From Bog-756 sp963835465 (GTDB lineage Bacteria; Actinomycetota; Acidimicrobiia; Acidimicrobiales; RAAP-2), in contig CAWIFR010000002.1 of assembly GCA_963835465.1 (NCBI GenBank), positions 186,001 to 250,000 of the forward strand: a stretch of 64,000 nt of DNA, written 5' to 3'. A program made the translations under genes and the position numbers. A model generated the notes under the pieces. The model was not told the origin of the DNA. It made no database searches and saw only the letters and a program-made list of their open reading frames with translations. Below, in pieces: positions 54,039 through 63,756 of the stretch; the stretch's first letter is position 1; the number at the start of each line of letters is the position of its first letter.

Positions 54039-55149
54039 AGCTGAGCGCCTTGAGCGGTGAGAGGAGCGCAGCGCGGACCGTCGGGTAGAGCGAGCCGATG
54101 AGGGTCATGACCAGCGCGGTGAACAGGGCCCGCCAGAAGGCGCCCTCCGTGAAGTTGGGATGGAGGATGCCCTTGAGCTGGGGAAGCTCGGCCAGGGCCG
54201 CCGCCACCGCAAAGGACAGGGCCACGCCCAGCATGGCGCCGGCGAGGGCCAGCAGCAGGCTTTCGCTGAGTAGGAGCGACACGGTCCGAGTCCGGGTCCA
54301 GCCGATGGCCCGGAGCAGGCCGAACTCCCGAGTCCGTTCGAAGAGGGACAGGAGCATGGTGTTGCCGATGATCACCGCCCCGATGAGGATGGCCAGCACG
54401 GTGCTCCCGTTGACAGCTGCCTGGAGGTACACGAGATTGCGGTCGGCCCTTCCGAACTGGGATGCCGTCCGGATGGTGGTCAGTTCCGGCTGGGCGTAGT
54501 CGACACGAGCAGCGACCGCGGCCGGCGAGGCGCCGGGGCTCACTTTGACGAAGGCCAGGGTGACGATGCCCGCGACGCGGTTGTAGCCCTGCAGGGCGGG
54601 GAGCGGGAACATGGCGCCGGAGTCGCCAAAGGAGTTTCCCGTCCGGTAGATCCCGACGACCGTGTTCGTCGTGCCGTTGGCCTTGAACGGGTCACCGATG
54701 CGGAGGCCGAGATTGGCCGCGGCGCGCCAGCCCAGGAGGACTTCATGTGCCGCCGTGGCCGAGTAGGGGTGGCCCTTGATCACCTGCACGCCGAAGGCAT
54801 CCAGGTCCTCGGGCTGGATCCCGATCTCGATGAAGACCGGGTTGTCGGCGTCGAGGTGTTCGGTCTCGACCAGCACCCCGACCGCCCGGTCGACCCCCGG
54901 TGTCTGCCTGAGCCGGTCCAGTTCCTGGCGGTCGATGGTACTGGACAGCGTGTCCGCCGTCCCCTTCTGGGCGACGGTGAAGTCCGCCTTGCCCACCGAG
55001 ATGATGGCGGCTGCCGACTGCTCGAGACCGCTACTGGTCACGTCGAGCGTGACCACGGCCATCACCGCGATGGCCACCGCGAAGGCCAGGCCGAGTGACC
55101 GGGCCTTCTTCGACCAGAGGTTGCGGATGATCAGGGCGAAGAAGGTCAC
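54031..55149 (-). CDS. FtsX-like (MacB-type) ABC permease
   Basis: A 372-residue permease. An N-terminal helix (NLWSKKARSLGLAFAVAIAVMAVVTLD) is followed by a large periplasmic MacB-PCD domain and three C-terminal helices of the FtsX type (AILIGAVIIGNTMLLSLFERTREFGLLRAIGWTRTR, then two more). Pairs with the ATPase at 53331 to form a complete half-type exporter that works by mechanotransmission. The GTG at 55149 is the best start. It may export a lipid or toxic compound. Confidence 0.88.
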   Translation of the reverse strand: MTFFALIIRNLWSKKARSLGLAFAVAIAVMAVVTLDVTSSGLEQSAAAIISVGKADFTVAQKGTADTLSSTIDRQELDRLRQTPGVDRAVGVLVETEHLDADNPVFIEIGIQPEDLDAFGVQVIKGHPYSATAAHEVLLGWRAAANLGLRIGDPFKANGTTNTVVGIYRTGNSFGDSGAMFPLPALQGYNRVAGIVTLAFVKVSPGASPAAVAARVDYAQPELTTIRTASQFGRADRNLVYLQAAVNGSTVLAILIGAVIIGNTMLLSLFERTREFGLLRAIGWTRTRTVSLLLSESLLLALAGAMLGVALSFAVAAALAELPQLKGILHPNFTEGAFWRALFTALVMTLIGSLYPTVRAALLSPLKALSYE

Positions 55150-55279
55150 CGGGTACCCCCACCCCCCGCCATCCCGTCCAATCGGTGGTTCGTGGGCACA
55201 AACCACATGGTGGCGGACCGGGCGGCGCCCGACCAGGGTCGAAGGTCACTCACGCGGTCAGTGCCTTCTCGACGCCAAC

Positions 55280-56215
55280 TCAGGTGGGGGAGTGGTGCAC
55301 CAGCACCGGGCAGTGGGCATGCACGACGCAGTGCTCGCTGACCGAGCCCAGGAGCAGCCCGGTGAGCTCCGCATGGCCACGGCTGCCCACCGCCAACAGA
55401 TCGGCCCCGTAGGACTCCTTCACCAGCAGCGCGGCCGCGGGACTCTCGGCGGCCACCGACTGCACGGTCAGGTCGGGGTATCGTTCCTGGATCGGGCTGA
55501 TGGCGCGGGCGAGGAGGGTCTCGCAGTCTCCCTGCGGGCTGTACTCCGCGGTGGCGGGCGACCACCCGTACACGGTCGGCCACTCCCACGCCATGACCAC
55601 CTCGAGCAGCGCCCCGGTCAGAGAGGCCTGGTGGGCGGCCCACTCGAGGGCTGCGGCGGAGGACACCGAGCCGTCGACGCCCACCACGATCCGGTGCCCA
55701 GGTGCGCCCTCGTCGGACAGTCCTGCGCCGGATAGTTCCGAGGTGGACTTCCTGTCATCCGGGCCGCGGACCACCACGATCGGCACGCTCGACCGGTGCA
55801 GGCACTTCCGGCTCACCGAGCCCAGCGCCAGCCCGCGGAAGCCGCCCAGGCCCCGGGTCCCCACGACCAGCAGGTCCGCTCCGGTGCTCGCCTCGACCAG
55901 GATCTCGTCGGCCAGACCCCGGCGGGAGAGCGAGGTCACCGCGGCCGGGGGGACCAGGTCGGCGATGCGGGCGGCGGCCTCTCCGAGCACCTCGTCGGTG
56001 GCCTGTTGCTCCTCCTCTGGTGTCACGAAGACGTAGTTCGGTCCGAAGGTGGTGACCACCTCGAGCTCGGCCGCCGTGCGGGCGGCTTGGCGGGCCGCCC
56101 ACTCGAGGGCCACTCCTGCTGCCTCGGATCCGTCGACCCCGACCACGATGCGGTGGGTGCTGCCCTGGGGGGCGATGGGCTGGTTCTCCGGTCTGGGCAA
56201 TGTTCCGCTAGGCAT
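55280..56215 (-). CDS. Tandem universal stress protein
   Basis: A 311-residue protein with two Usp domains (about 20-150 and 175-308). Each keeps the ATP-binding motif: VGTRGLGGFRGLALGSVS and VGSRGHAELTGLLLGSVS, and the VVGVDGS start. It is the last gene of the arginine deiminase operon, overlapping arcC by eight bases. In mycobacteria and others, tandem Usps are induced by hypoxia; a matching role in energy stress with arginine catabolism is likely. Confidence 0.92.
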   Translation of the reverse strand: MPSGTLPRPENQPIAPQGSTHRIVVGVDGSEAAGVALEWAARQAARTAAELEVVTTFGPNYVFVTPEEEQQATDEVLGEAAARIADLVPPAAVTSLSRRGLADEILVEASTGADLLVVGTRGLGGFRGLALGSVSRKCLHRSSVPIVVVRGPDDRKSTSELSGAGLSDEGAPGHRIVVGVDGSVSSAAALEWAAHQASLTGALLEVVMAWEWPTVYGWSPATAEYSPQGDCETLLARAISPIQERYPDLTVQSVAAESPAAALLVKESYGADLLAVGSRGHAELTGLLLGSVSEHCVVHAHCPVLVHHSPT

Positions 56216-57137
56216 AGGTGCTCCTGGCAGGTCGGTGTTCGATGACGGTCCCCCGATCGCCGGCCAGCAGATCGGGGGCGTCCTCCAGCCGGCCGATTAC
56301 TGCCCGTCGGCCGGTAGTCTCCACGAATCGACAGGCGGCGTCGACCTTGGGCCCCATCGATCCGGTGGGGAAGTGTTGCTCTCGGAGGAATTCCGGACTG
56401 CTCCGGCTGATCGGTCGGGCGTCGTCGGTGCCGAAGCCCAGCTGGACGTGGGCCACATCGGTGAGGAGGAGGAGGACGTCGGCTCCGAGCTGACGGGCCA
56501 GCAGCGACGCGGTGAGGTCCTTGTCGACCACGGCCTCGACGCCGTGGAGCGCCCCATCGGCGTCCCGTCGCACCGGGATGCCGCCACCACCGGCGCAGAT
56601 CACCAGGGCGCCGTCGGCCAAGAGGTCCCGGATGGTGGGCATCTCGACCAGTCCCAGCGGCTCTGGGGAGGCCATCACCCGGCGCCAGGACGGACCGTCG
56701 TCAGCGATGTGCCAACCCAGGCGCTCTGCCAAGGCCCGGGCCTGGCCCTCGGAGTACACGGGCCCGACGAACTTGGTGGGATGCTCGAATGCCGGGTCGG
56801 CCTCGTCGACCAGCGTCTGGCAGAGCAGGCTCACCACCTCCCGGTCGGGCAGTGCGTTCTCGAACGCCTGGAGCAGGAAGTAGCCGATCATCCCCTGGGT
56901 CTCGGCGCCGAGTACGTCGAAGGGATAGGGCTGTGACAGCCCTGGGTCGTTGGCGCTCTCGGACGCCAGCAGACCCACCTGGGGCCCGTTGCCGTGGGTC
57001 ACCACCAGGTCGTGCTGCCTCGCCACCGGAGCCAGGCCCTCCACGGCCACGGCCACGTGCCTCTCCTGGATCTCTGCCGAGGGAGTCTCCCCCCGCTCGA
57101 GGAGGGCGTTGCCGCCGAGGGCCGCCACGACGAGCAC
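56208..57137 (-). CDS. arcC: Carbamate kinase
   Basis: A 309-residue enzyme of the amino-acid kinase family that turns carbamoyl phosphate and ADP into ATP, the energy-yielding last step of the arginine deiminase pathway. VAALGGNALLERGE, VTHGNGPQVGLLA, CAGGGGIPV, and DKDLTASLLARQLGAD/LLLLTDV mark the substrate, Mg-ATP and phosphate sites. It starts with GTG right after the arcB stop. Confidence 0.93.
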   Translation of the reverse strand: MLVVAALGGNALLERGETPSAEIQERHVAVAVEGLAPVARQHDLVVTHGNGPQVGLLASESANDPGLSQPYPFDVLGAETQGMIGYFLLQAFENALPDREVVSLLCQTLVDEADPAFEHPTKFVGPVYSEGQARALAERLGWHIADDGPSWRRVMASPEPLGLVEMPTIRDLLADGALVICAGGGGIPVRRDADGALHGVEAVVDKDLTASLLARQLGADVLLLLTDVAHVQLGFGTDDARPISRSSPEFLREQHFPTGSMGPKVDAACRFVETTGRRAVIGRLEDAPDLLAGDRGTVIEHRPARSTYA

Positions 57138-57138
57138 G

Positions 57139-58137
57139 TCAGTCGCCCAGGGTGGCCACCATGGCCGCCTTGATGGTGTGCAGCCGGTTCTCGGCCTGAT
57201 CGAAGACGATGGAGGCCGGGGACTCGAACACCTCGTCGGTCACCTCGAGGGCAGACAGGCCCCACTTGTCGAGGATGATCTCGCCCACCTCGGTGTCGGC
57301 GTTGTGCATGGCGGGTAGACAGTGCATGAACTGCACGCCGGGGTTCCCGGTGGCGGCGAGGACCTCGGCACTGACCTGGTAGGGGAGGAGCTGATGGATG
57401 CGCTGGTCCCACTGTTCGACGGGTTCGCCCATCGAGAGCCACACATCGGTGTAGAGGAAGTCCGCCCCCTCCACGCCTCGGGAGACCTCCGTACTGATGC
57501 CGATACTCGCCCCCGAGCGGGCGGCGAGCTCGGAGGCCAGCGTCCGTACGCTGGGGGCGGGCCAGAGGTGCTCGGGAGCGGCGATCCGGACGTCCATTCC
57601 CAGCAGGGCGCCGGTGACCAGCAGCGAGTTGGCCGTGTTGTTGCGGGCATCACCGAGATAGCAGTAGGTCACCCGGTTGAGGCGCTTGGCCGAGTGGTCG
57701 CGCATGGTCAGGATGTCGGCCAGCATCTGCGTGGGGTGCCACTGGTCGGTGAGGCCGTTCCACACCGGCACCCCGGCGTAGCGTCCCAGCGTCTCTACGC
57801 TCTGCTGGGAGAAGCCGCGGTACTCGATGCCGTCGAAGAAGCGCCCGAGCACCCTGGCGGTGTCCGCCAACGATTCCTTGTGCCCGATGTGGGACTCCTC
57901 GGGGCCGAGGTAGGTCACGTGCGCACCCTGGTCGTGGGCTCCGACTTCGAACGCGGACAGGGTCCGGGTGGACGCCTTCTCGAAGATGAGGACGATGTTG
58001 CGGCCGACCATCCGCATCCGCTCCCGGCCGGCCCGCTTCTCGTCCCGCAGGACCACGGCCAGATCCACGATGGCCAGGAACTCCTCGGCCGTGAGGTCGG
58101 ACTCCTTCAGCAGGTTCCTTCCGCGGAGGTCGATCAT
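57139..58137 (-). CDS. arcB: Ornithine carbamoyltransferase, catabolic
   Basis: A 332-residue transferase. STRT (KASTRTLSAFE) binds carbamoyl phosphate, HPTQ (WHPTQMLAD) and the ornithine-binding HCLP (FMHCLPAMHN) are intact. In this operon it works in the catabolic direction, splitting citrulline to ornithine and carbamoyl phosphate for arcC. It has a GAGAAGGGAG ribosome-binding site, and lies 27 bases from arcA and one base from arcC. Confidence 0.94.
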   Translation of the reverse strand: MIDLRGRNLLKESDLTAEEFLAIVDLAVVLRDEKRAGRERMRMVGRNIVLIFEKASTRTLSAFEVGAHDQGAHVTYLGPEESHIGHKESLADTARVLGRFFDGIEYRGFSQQSVETLGRYAGVPVWNGLTDQWHPTQMLADILTMRDHSAKRLNRVTYCYLGDARNNTANSLLVTGALLGMDVRIAAPEHLWPAPSVRTLASELAARSGASIGISTEVSRGVEGADFLYTDVWLSMGEPVEQWDQRIHQLLPYQVSAEVLAATGNPGVQFMHCLPAMHNADTEVGEIILDKWGLSALEVTDEVFESPASIVFDQAENRLHTIKAAMVATLGD

Positions 58138-58164
58138 GGGGACTCCCTTCTCAACGGCACCCGG

Positions 58165-59386
58165 TTACGCCGGGTCTCGCTCGATCGGGCAGGTCATGCA
58201 CCGAGGGCCGCCGCGGCCTCGCCCCAGCTCGCTGCCGGCGATGGTGACCACCTCGATGCCCTGCTTGCGCAGCATGGTGTTGGTGGCCACGTTCCGCTCG
58301 TAGCCGAACACCACCCCCGGGGCCACGGCCAGGTAGTTGGTGCCGTCATCCCACTGTTCCCGTTCGGCGGCACGAATGTCCTCGTCGGTGGTGAGCACGG
58401 TGATCTCGTCGACCTCGAGCACATCGGCCAGGGCGTCCCACAGATTGTGGTTGCGGAGGGTGGAGAGCTGGTCGGCCCGCTCGCCCGGTGTGAGGGTCCA
58501 GCTGCGGAGGTGGCGGTCGAAATAGGGGTAGAGGACGAACGTGGACCGGTCGACCATGGACATCACCGTGTCGAGGTGCATGAAGGCATGGCTGTGGGGA
58601 AGTTCGATGGCCACCACGGTCGTGGCCTGGCCACTGTCGAAGAGCGCGTGGGCCACCGTCTCCACGGCCATGGGGGAGGTGCGCTCGCCCATGCCGATCA
58701 ACACGGCACCGTTGCCGATGACGTGTACGTCACCGCCCTCGAGCGTGGCCGGCTGATAGCTGCGATCGTCGTCCCCGTAGTAGGTGACGAAGTCGGCCTC
58801 GCGGAACATCGGGTGGAACCGGTAGATGGCCCGGGTGTGGAGGGTCTCGCGCTGTCGGGCCGGCATGGCCATCGGATTCACCGTCACCCCGCCGTAGATC
58901 CAGCAGGAATTGTCCCGTTGGAAGAGGTGGTTGGGGAGGGGCGGGAGGACGAAGTCGTCGGTCCGCAGCATCTCCCACTTGAGGCTGTGGGCCCGGAGGG
59001 GCTGGAGGTCGGCCTTCAGCACCCCGCCGACGAGATAGCTGGCCAGCTCGTTGCCGTCCAGGCTGTCGAAGAGCCGTCGGACCGACCCCACGAGGGACGG
59101 TCCGAGGATCTCTGGTCGTGCAGACCCGGTCGAGGACGAAGGACCGGCCTTCGGGCACCTCTAGGACCTCGCCCAACAACTGCCCGTAGAGGTGGACCGT
59201 GACCCCCTTGTCCCGAAGGGCCTCGGCGAACGCATCGTGCTCCTCCTTGGCCTTCTTGGCCCACATGACATCGTCGAAGAGCAGCGCGCCGATGTTCTCC
59301 GGCGTGAGTCGAGAGAGCTCGAGGCCGGGCCGGTGGACGATGGCCTGGCGGAGCGTGCCGACCTCCGACTCCACCCGCAGGGTCAC
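58165..59386 (-). CDS. arcA: Arginine deiminase (frameshifted as read)
   Basis: Converts arginine to citrulline and ammonia. The N-terminal part lies in one frame (ESEVGTLRQAIVHRPGLELSRLTPENI ... FVLDRVCTTR) and the rest in another (GSVRRLFDSLDG onward). They meet at about 59105-59115 (GGATCTCTGG); +1 or loss of an AG unit explains it. Catalytic residues are present: FQRD, HLDTVMSMVD, and the nucleophilic Cys in GGPRCMTCP. The total of 1222 bases fits the usual 405-410 residues. GTG start overlapping the permease stop. Confidence 0.9.
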
Positions 59387-60912
59387 GACGGGACCGGCTC
59401 GGTGGCCGGGAGCGCGACCGGGGCAGCCACCGCGGCAGCGCCGACACCGTTGGTGCGGGTCCCCGTAGCGCCGAGTTCAGGCAGGTCCACCGGCTCTGGT
59501 GTCTCACCGATTCGCTGTCGCCGGGCATTGAGGAAGGCGTAGATCACCAGCCCGGCGAGGATCACGACCAGGGCCTGGTAGACCACCTGGTAGCCGGAGG
59601 CGAACGTCACCCACATGGAGAACAGGACACTGGCGCCGGCCACGGTCAGGTCCCGGGCCAGCAGCCATCCGTTCACCCGGCGGCGGCGGGAGACCAGGTA
59701 GGTCAGTTGGGCGATGGCCGACATGAAGTAGGGGATGGCCACGGTCACCACCGTCAGGTCGACCAGGTAGGTGAAGACGGTCAGGCCCGAGCTGGTGGTG
59801 TACCGCCAGAGCATGAGCAGAGACGGGAGGGCCGTCCCCACCACGATCCCGAACCAGGCTGTGCCCTTGCGGTCGGTCCAGCCAAAGGGTCGAGGGAACA
59901 TGTCGTCCTGGGCCATGGCCCGGGAGGTCTCGGTCACGATCAGGGTCCAGCCGTTGAGGGCCCCGATGCCGGAGATGACGGCGATGGCGGCGATGAACTT
60001 CCCGGCCCACGCCTCGTGGGGGAAGATCGACTGGAAGGCGTTCACGAAGGGTGAACCGGTGTTGATCAACGTGTGGTGCGACACGAGGCCCATGACCACG
60101 GCGGTCACCAGCACGTAGAGGGCCGCGCTGAGGGCGGTGCCCAAGAGGGAGGCCCGACTGACATTGATCCGGGGATTCTCCACCCGCTTGGCCGTCATGG
60201 CTGCGGCCTCGACGCCGATAAAGGAGAAGAGGGCCACGCCGGCGGCGATGCCGATAGCGCTGTACAGGCTCCCACCCGAGGCGTTGAAGGCCCCGAAGTG
60301 GCCGCTCTGGACGAAGAACCACCCGATGACGCCCACGAAGAGCAGAGGTAGGAACTTGAGCACCACGGTGATGTTCTGGAACCAGGCCATCTGGCGGATG
60401 CCCACCAGGTTGATGATGGCCGGCACCCACAGGCCGACCATGGCGATCAGCCAGTTCTCCATGCCACTGATGTGGGCCCAGCCGAACAGGGCGTCGACGT
60501 AGAACACCCACGACGAGACGATGGCGGCGTTACCGGCCCAGGACTGGATCCAGTAGCACCACCCCACCAGGTAGCCGGCGAAGTCGCCGAACTCGTGACG
60601 GGAGTAGGCATAGAGTCCTCCGTCGCTGTTGGGGACCCGCTTGGTGAGCTGGCCGAACAACGTGGCCAGCAGCATGGCCCCCACGGCGATGACGCCGAGC
60701 ACGATGATGCCCATGGTGCCGGCGCCGGCGATCACCGCGGGCATGGTGAACACCCCGGTCCCGACGATGCTGCCAATCACCAGGCCGGTGGCTGAAGTCA
60801 GGCCCAGGGCATGGGCCTTCTGCTTGTTCCTCGGTGAGAGCGGCTGATCGCCGTCAGGTGTGCCGGGACTGCCCGGAGTCGCGGCGGCCGGTCGATCGGT
60901 GGTCATCGCCAT
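59383..60912 (-). CDS. APC family amino acid permease (arginine/ornithine antiporter-like)
   Basis: A 509-residue transporter with 12 helices. LGLTSATGLVIGSIVGTGVFTMPA in helix 1 and FSFIGVEAAAMTAKRVENP in helix 6 are APC-family substrate-binding motifs. As the first gene of the arginine deiminase operon it probably exchanges arginine for ornithine, the role of ArcD. It is an APC-superfamily member rather than a proven ArcD, so no symbol is given. The C-terminal 40 residues are Ala/Pro-rich. Stop overlaps the arcA start. Confidence 0.88.
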   Translation of the reverse strand: MAMTTDRPAAATPGSPGTPDGDQPLSPRNKQKAHALGLTSATGLVIGSIVGTGVFTMPAVIAGAGTMGIIVLGVIAVGAMLLATLFGQLTKRVPNSDGGLYAYSRHEFGDFAGYLVGWCYWIQSWAGNAAIVSSWVFYVDALFGWAHISGMENWLIAMVGLWVPAIINLVGIRQMAWFQNITVVLKFLPLLFVGVIGWFFVQSGHFGAFNASGGSLYSAIGIAAGVALFSFIGVEAAAMTAKRVENPRINVSRASLLGTALSAALYVLVTAVVMGLVSHHTLINTGSPFVNAFQSIFPHEAWAGKFIAAIAVISGIGALNGWTLIVTETSRAMAQDDMFPRPFGWTDRKGTAWFGIVVGTALPSLLMLWRYTTSSGLTVFTYLVDLTVVTVAIPYFMSAIAQLTYLVSRRRRVNGWLLARDLTVAGASVLFSMWVTFASGYQVVYQALVVILAGLVIYAFLNARRQRIGETPEPVDLPELGATGTRTNGVGAAAVAAPVALPATEPVPS

Positions 60913-60991
60913 GGGAACCTCTTCCGTCGATACCGGGCGACCAGACGATCGCCTCTGGGTTCACGGTACGGAAGGAAGCATGCTGCCAGTA

Positions 60992-61005
60992 GGGGAGAAG
61001 GTCCC
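60992..61005 (-). promoter_or_regulatory. DosR-like inverted repeat upstream of the arc operon
   Basis: GGGGAGAAGGTCCC on the plus strand, matching about 10 of 14 core bases of the mycobacterial DosR box (GGGACTWWAGTCCC), 80-93 bases before the permease start. A -10-like TACCGT lies about 25 bases closer to the gene. Weak evidence; based on memory of the consensus. Confidence 0.25.
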
Positions 61006-61188
61006 AAGAGGAACAATGGGGCATCGAGCAGCTTGGTCCGGGCCCCCTTGCACCCGGCGGACGCGCCGACCCGGTCAGAAGGTGGCGGCCCGGCGGGCGT
61101 CGTTGTGGGTCCTCGGCCAGGTCAGGCCCCGGGGCGGAGCTGCCGTCCAGGTGGACCCGGGCCTCTGGGCGACGGCCGGGTCATCGCC

Positions 61189-62103
61189 TCAGGAGCGACG
61201 GCCCAGCATGTTGGCGTTGGGGGCCGCCCGCGCCACCAGGTCGGGGACGACCGAGCCGAGCTCGGCGCTGTCCCACCGGTCGTCCTTGTCGGCGGCCGGG
61301 CCCTCCACCCACCCCTCGGCCACGCTGATGTGGCCACCGAACACGTTGAACACCCGGCCGGTGATGTCCTTGGACTCGGGGCTGCCCAGCCACACCACCA
61401 GCGGGGCGATGTTGTCGGGGTCGTTGGGGTCGAACTCGTCCGGCTTGACGGAGGCGTCGAAGCCACCGCCGAGGTTCTCGGTCATGCGGGTCAGGGCCGC
61501 CGGGGCAATGGCGTTGACCGTGACGCCGTAGCGTCCGAGCTCCATGGCGGCGATCACCGTCAGCGAGGCGATCCCGGCCTTGGCCGCGCCGTAGTTGGTT
61601 TGGCCCACGTTGCCGTAGATGCCCGACGGCGAGGTGGTGTTGATGATGCGGGCGTCATTGGCCTCACCGGCCTTGGACCGGTTCCTCCAGTACTCGACGG
61701 CTGCCCGCATCGGGGCAAACGTGCCCCGGAGGTGGACCCGGATCACCGCGTCCCACTCCTCGACGGTCATGTTGACCAGCATGCGATCCCGCAGGATTCC
61801 GGCGTTGTTGACCAGTACGTCGAGCCCGCCGAAGGTGTCGACGGCAGTGGCGATGAGGCGTTGGGCCCCTTCCACGTCCGACACGTCGTCACCGTTGGCG
61901 ACGGCCTCGCCGCCCATGGCCCTGATCTCTTCGACCACCTGGCCGGCCGGGCCCTCGGACCGTCCGCTGCCGTCCACCTCCGCCCCGAGGTCGTTGACCA
62001 CGATCTTGGCGCCCTGGCTGGCGAACTCGATGGCGTGAGCCCGGCCGATGCCGCGTCCCGATCCGGTGATGACGACGACCCGTCCCTCATTGATGCCGGC
62101 CAT
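61189..62103 (-). CDS. SDR, 17-beta-HSD4/MFE-2 N-domain type
   Basis: A 304-residue SDR. VVVITGSGRGIGRAHAIEFASQGAKIVVNDLGAEVDG is the NAD-binding start; NNAGILRDRMLVNM and IINTTSPSGIYGNVGQTNYGAAK hold the catalytic residues. This NDLG...GILRDRM pattern matches the 3-hydroxyacyl-CoA dehydrogenase part of multifunctional enzyme 2. It may act in beta-oxidation with the neighbouring acyl-CoA dehydrogenase gene. The ATG at 62103 is in a good context; the longer frame extends into that gene. Confidence 0.9.
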   Translation of the reverse strand: MAGINEGRVVVITGSGRGIGRAHAIEFASQGAKIVVNDLGAEVDGSGRSEGPAGQVVEEIRAMGGEAVANGDDVSDVEGAQRLIATAVDTFGGLDVLVNNAGILRDRMLVNMTVEEWDAVIRVHLRGTFAPMRAAVEYWRNRSKAGEANDARIINTTSPSGIYGNVGQTNYGAAKAGIASLTVIAAMELGRYGVTVNAIAPAALTRMTENLGGGFDASVKPDEFDPNDPDNIAPLVVWLGSPESKDITGRVFNVFGGHISVAEGWVEGPAADKDDRWDSAELGSVVPDLVARAAPNANMLGRRS

Positions 62104-62137
62104 GTCTGTAACTCCTCGCTGGTTGTAAGGGCTGCTT

Positions 62138-62184
62138 GGTACGACTGCTGGTACTAGCGCTGCCTGCCGCGGTACGACTGTTGG
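62138..62184. repeat. Direct repeat GGTACGACTG(C/T)TGG
   Basis: Two 14-base copies that differ at one base, starting at 62138 and 62171 (33 bases apart, about three helical turns), in the promoter of the SDR gene. Spacing suits cooperative binding of a regulator. Confidence 0.5.
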
Positions 62185-62243
62185 CGGTGTCGCCCGTGGA
62201 GGCGTCCTGTTGTAACACGCGCCGTGGGGGGTGGTTGGGCGGA

Positions 62244-63603
62244 TCAGACGTTCTTGGGCAGCTCCGAGAACGGGGTGGTCCGGTCCTGGTTGGGCTCCTT
62301 CGGGAGGCCGAGCACCCGCTCCCCGATGATGTTGCGCTGGATCTGGTCCGTGCCGCCGTAGATGGAGGGAGCCTGGGCCAAGAGGGCCATCTCGGTGATG
62401 ATCGGCAGGGTCGGGCTCACCGGTGGCCCCCACGATGACCTCACGTCCCTCGGCGGTGTACGAGTGGAGCATGCCCGACGCCCCGGCGATCCGTAGGCCC
62501 AGGTCCCGGGAGAGACGCATGATGTGGCTCATGGACAGCTTGGAGATATTGGGCATTCCGGGGATGTCCCGGCCGGCCTCCTTGGCCGCCTTCATGCGCA
62601 GCCCGTTCATTCGCCCGAGCTCACCCCAGGTGTAGAGCTCGACCAGGCCCTGGCGCATGCCGGGATCGGTGGAGGTCCCGTTGCGCTGGGCCATCTCGCG
62701 AAGGAGGCGGGGGTCGCTCTGCATGGCCTGGAGCATGGTGGACGACCGGGTCTTCGCTGCCGGCCTTGCCGTTGCCGGCCCGGGCGCCGCCCGACGGGCG
62801 AGCCACGAAGTCCCCGACCCGACGGTCGAGGTCGCCGCCTACGGTGCCGGGGACGGCGACGCCGCCGGCACTGTTGCCGCCTCCCGAGCCCAGCCCGGCC
62901 CGCTCGTTGGCCAGCGTGGTGTTGGCCGCCGCCCATCCCTGGTTGTCCCCGCCGATCACGGCGTCGTCGGGTACCCGGGCGTCGGTCAGGAACACCTCGT
63001 TGAACAGGGCCCGACCGGTCATCTCCCGGAGGGGTCGGATGTCCACCCCGGGTTGGACCATGGCGAAGGCGAAGTAGGTGATGCCCTGGTGCTTGGGCAC
63101 CTCGGGGTCGGTCCGGGCCAGCAGCATGCCCATGTCGGCCTTCTGGCCGTTCGACGTCCAGACCTTCTGCCCGTTGACGATCCATTCATCCCCGTCCCGG
63201 ACCGCCCGGGTCTGCAGCCCGGCCAGGTCCGAGCCGGCCGACGGTTCCGAGAAGAGCTGGCACCACGACTGCTGCCCGGTGACGATGGCCCGGACGTAGT
63301 GGTCGATCTGGTCCTGGGTCCCGTGGGTGGCGATGGTCGGCGCCGCCAGCATCAGGCCCAGGCCGGCCGGGGCCGCCGAGGGCCCCGAAGGCGGTGATGG
63401 CCTGGGCGACCCGCACCCCGTCGTTGCGGTTGAGGCCCTTGCCGTAGGCGTTGGTGGGGAGGATGGGGGATGACCAGCCGGCCAGACCCAGGCGCTCCCA
63501 CCATTGCCCCACGGTCAGGTCGGGGTCCCACGACCGAGTCCAGCCATTCGTGCAGCTCATCGAGGATCTGATCGGTCGATGGGGTCAGCGCGGTGTCGGT
63601 CAT
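62244..63603 (-). CDS. Acyl-CoA dehydrogenase (frameshifted as read)
   Basis: The restored protein of about 450 residues begins MTDTALTPSTDQILDELHEW and has TIATHGTQDQIDHYVRAIVTGQQSWCQLFSEPSAGSDLAGLQTRAVRDGDEWIVNGQKVWTS in pieces. Its C-terminus is IYGGTDQIQRNIIGERVLGLP. It is read in five frames. Switches fall near 63525, in a C run near 63372, near 62745 and in a G5 run near 62430. All four are +1 and fit overcalls. It oxidises an acyl-CoA with FAD. It runs toward the SDR gene, forming a likely operon. Confidence 0.8.
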
Positions 63604-63756
63604 CGTCTCCTCCGGGGGCGGCGGCCGTGGTCGGTGGCTGCCCAGGGGACGACGGTAGTGGGGAGAGGGCCTGTTGTGCCATGCTCAGGCGTCCGAGGCG
63701 GGCGGGAGCGGACCGGGGTGCACTGGACAGGGACCGGCCGACCGGGGGAGGGTGTC

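Noticed and set aside
60062..60069. A third TTGATCAA
   Set aside because: It lies inside the coding sequence of the APC permease and not in an AT-rich intergenic spot, so it is probably chance.
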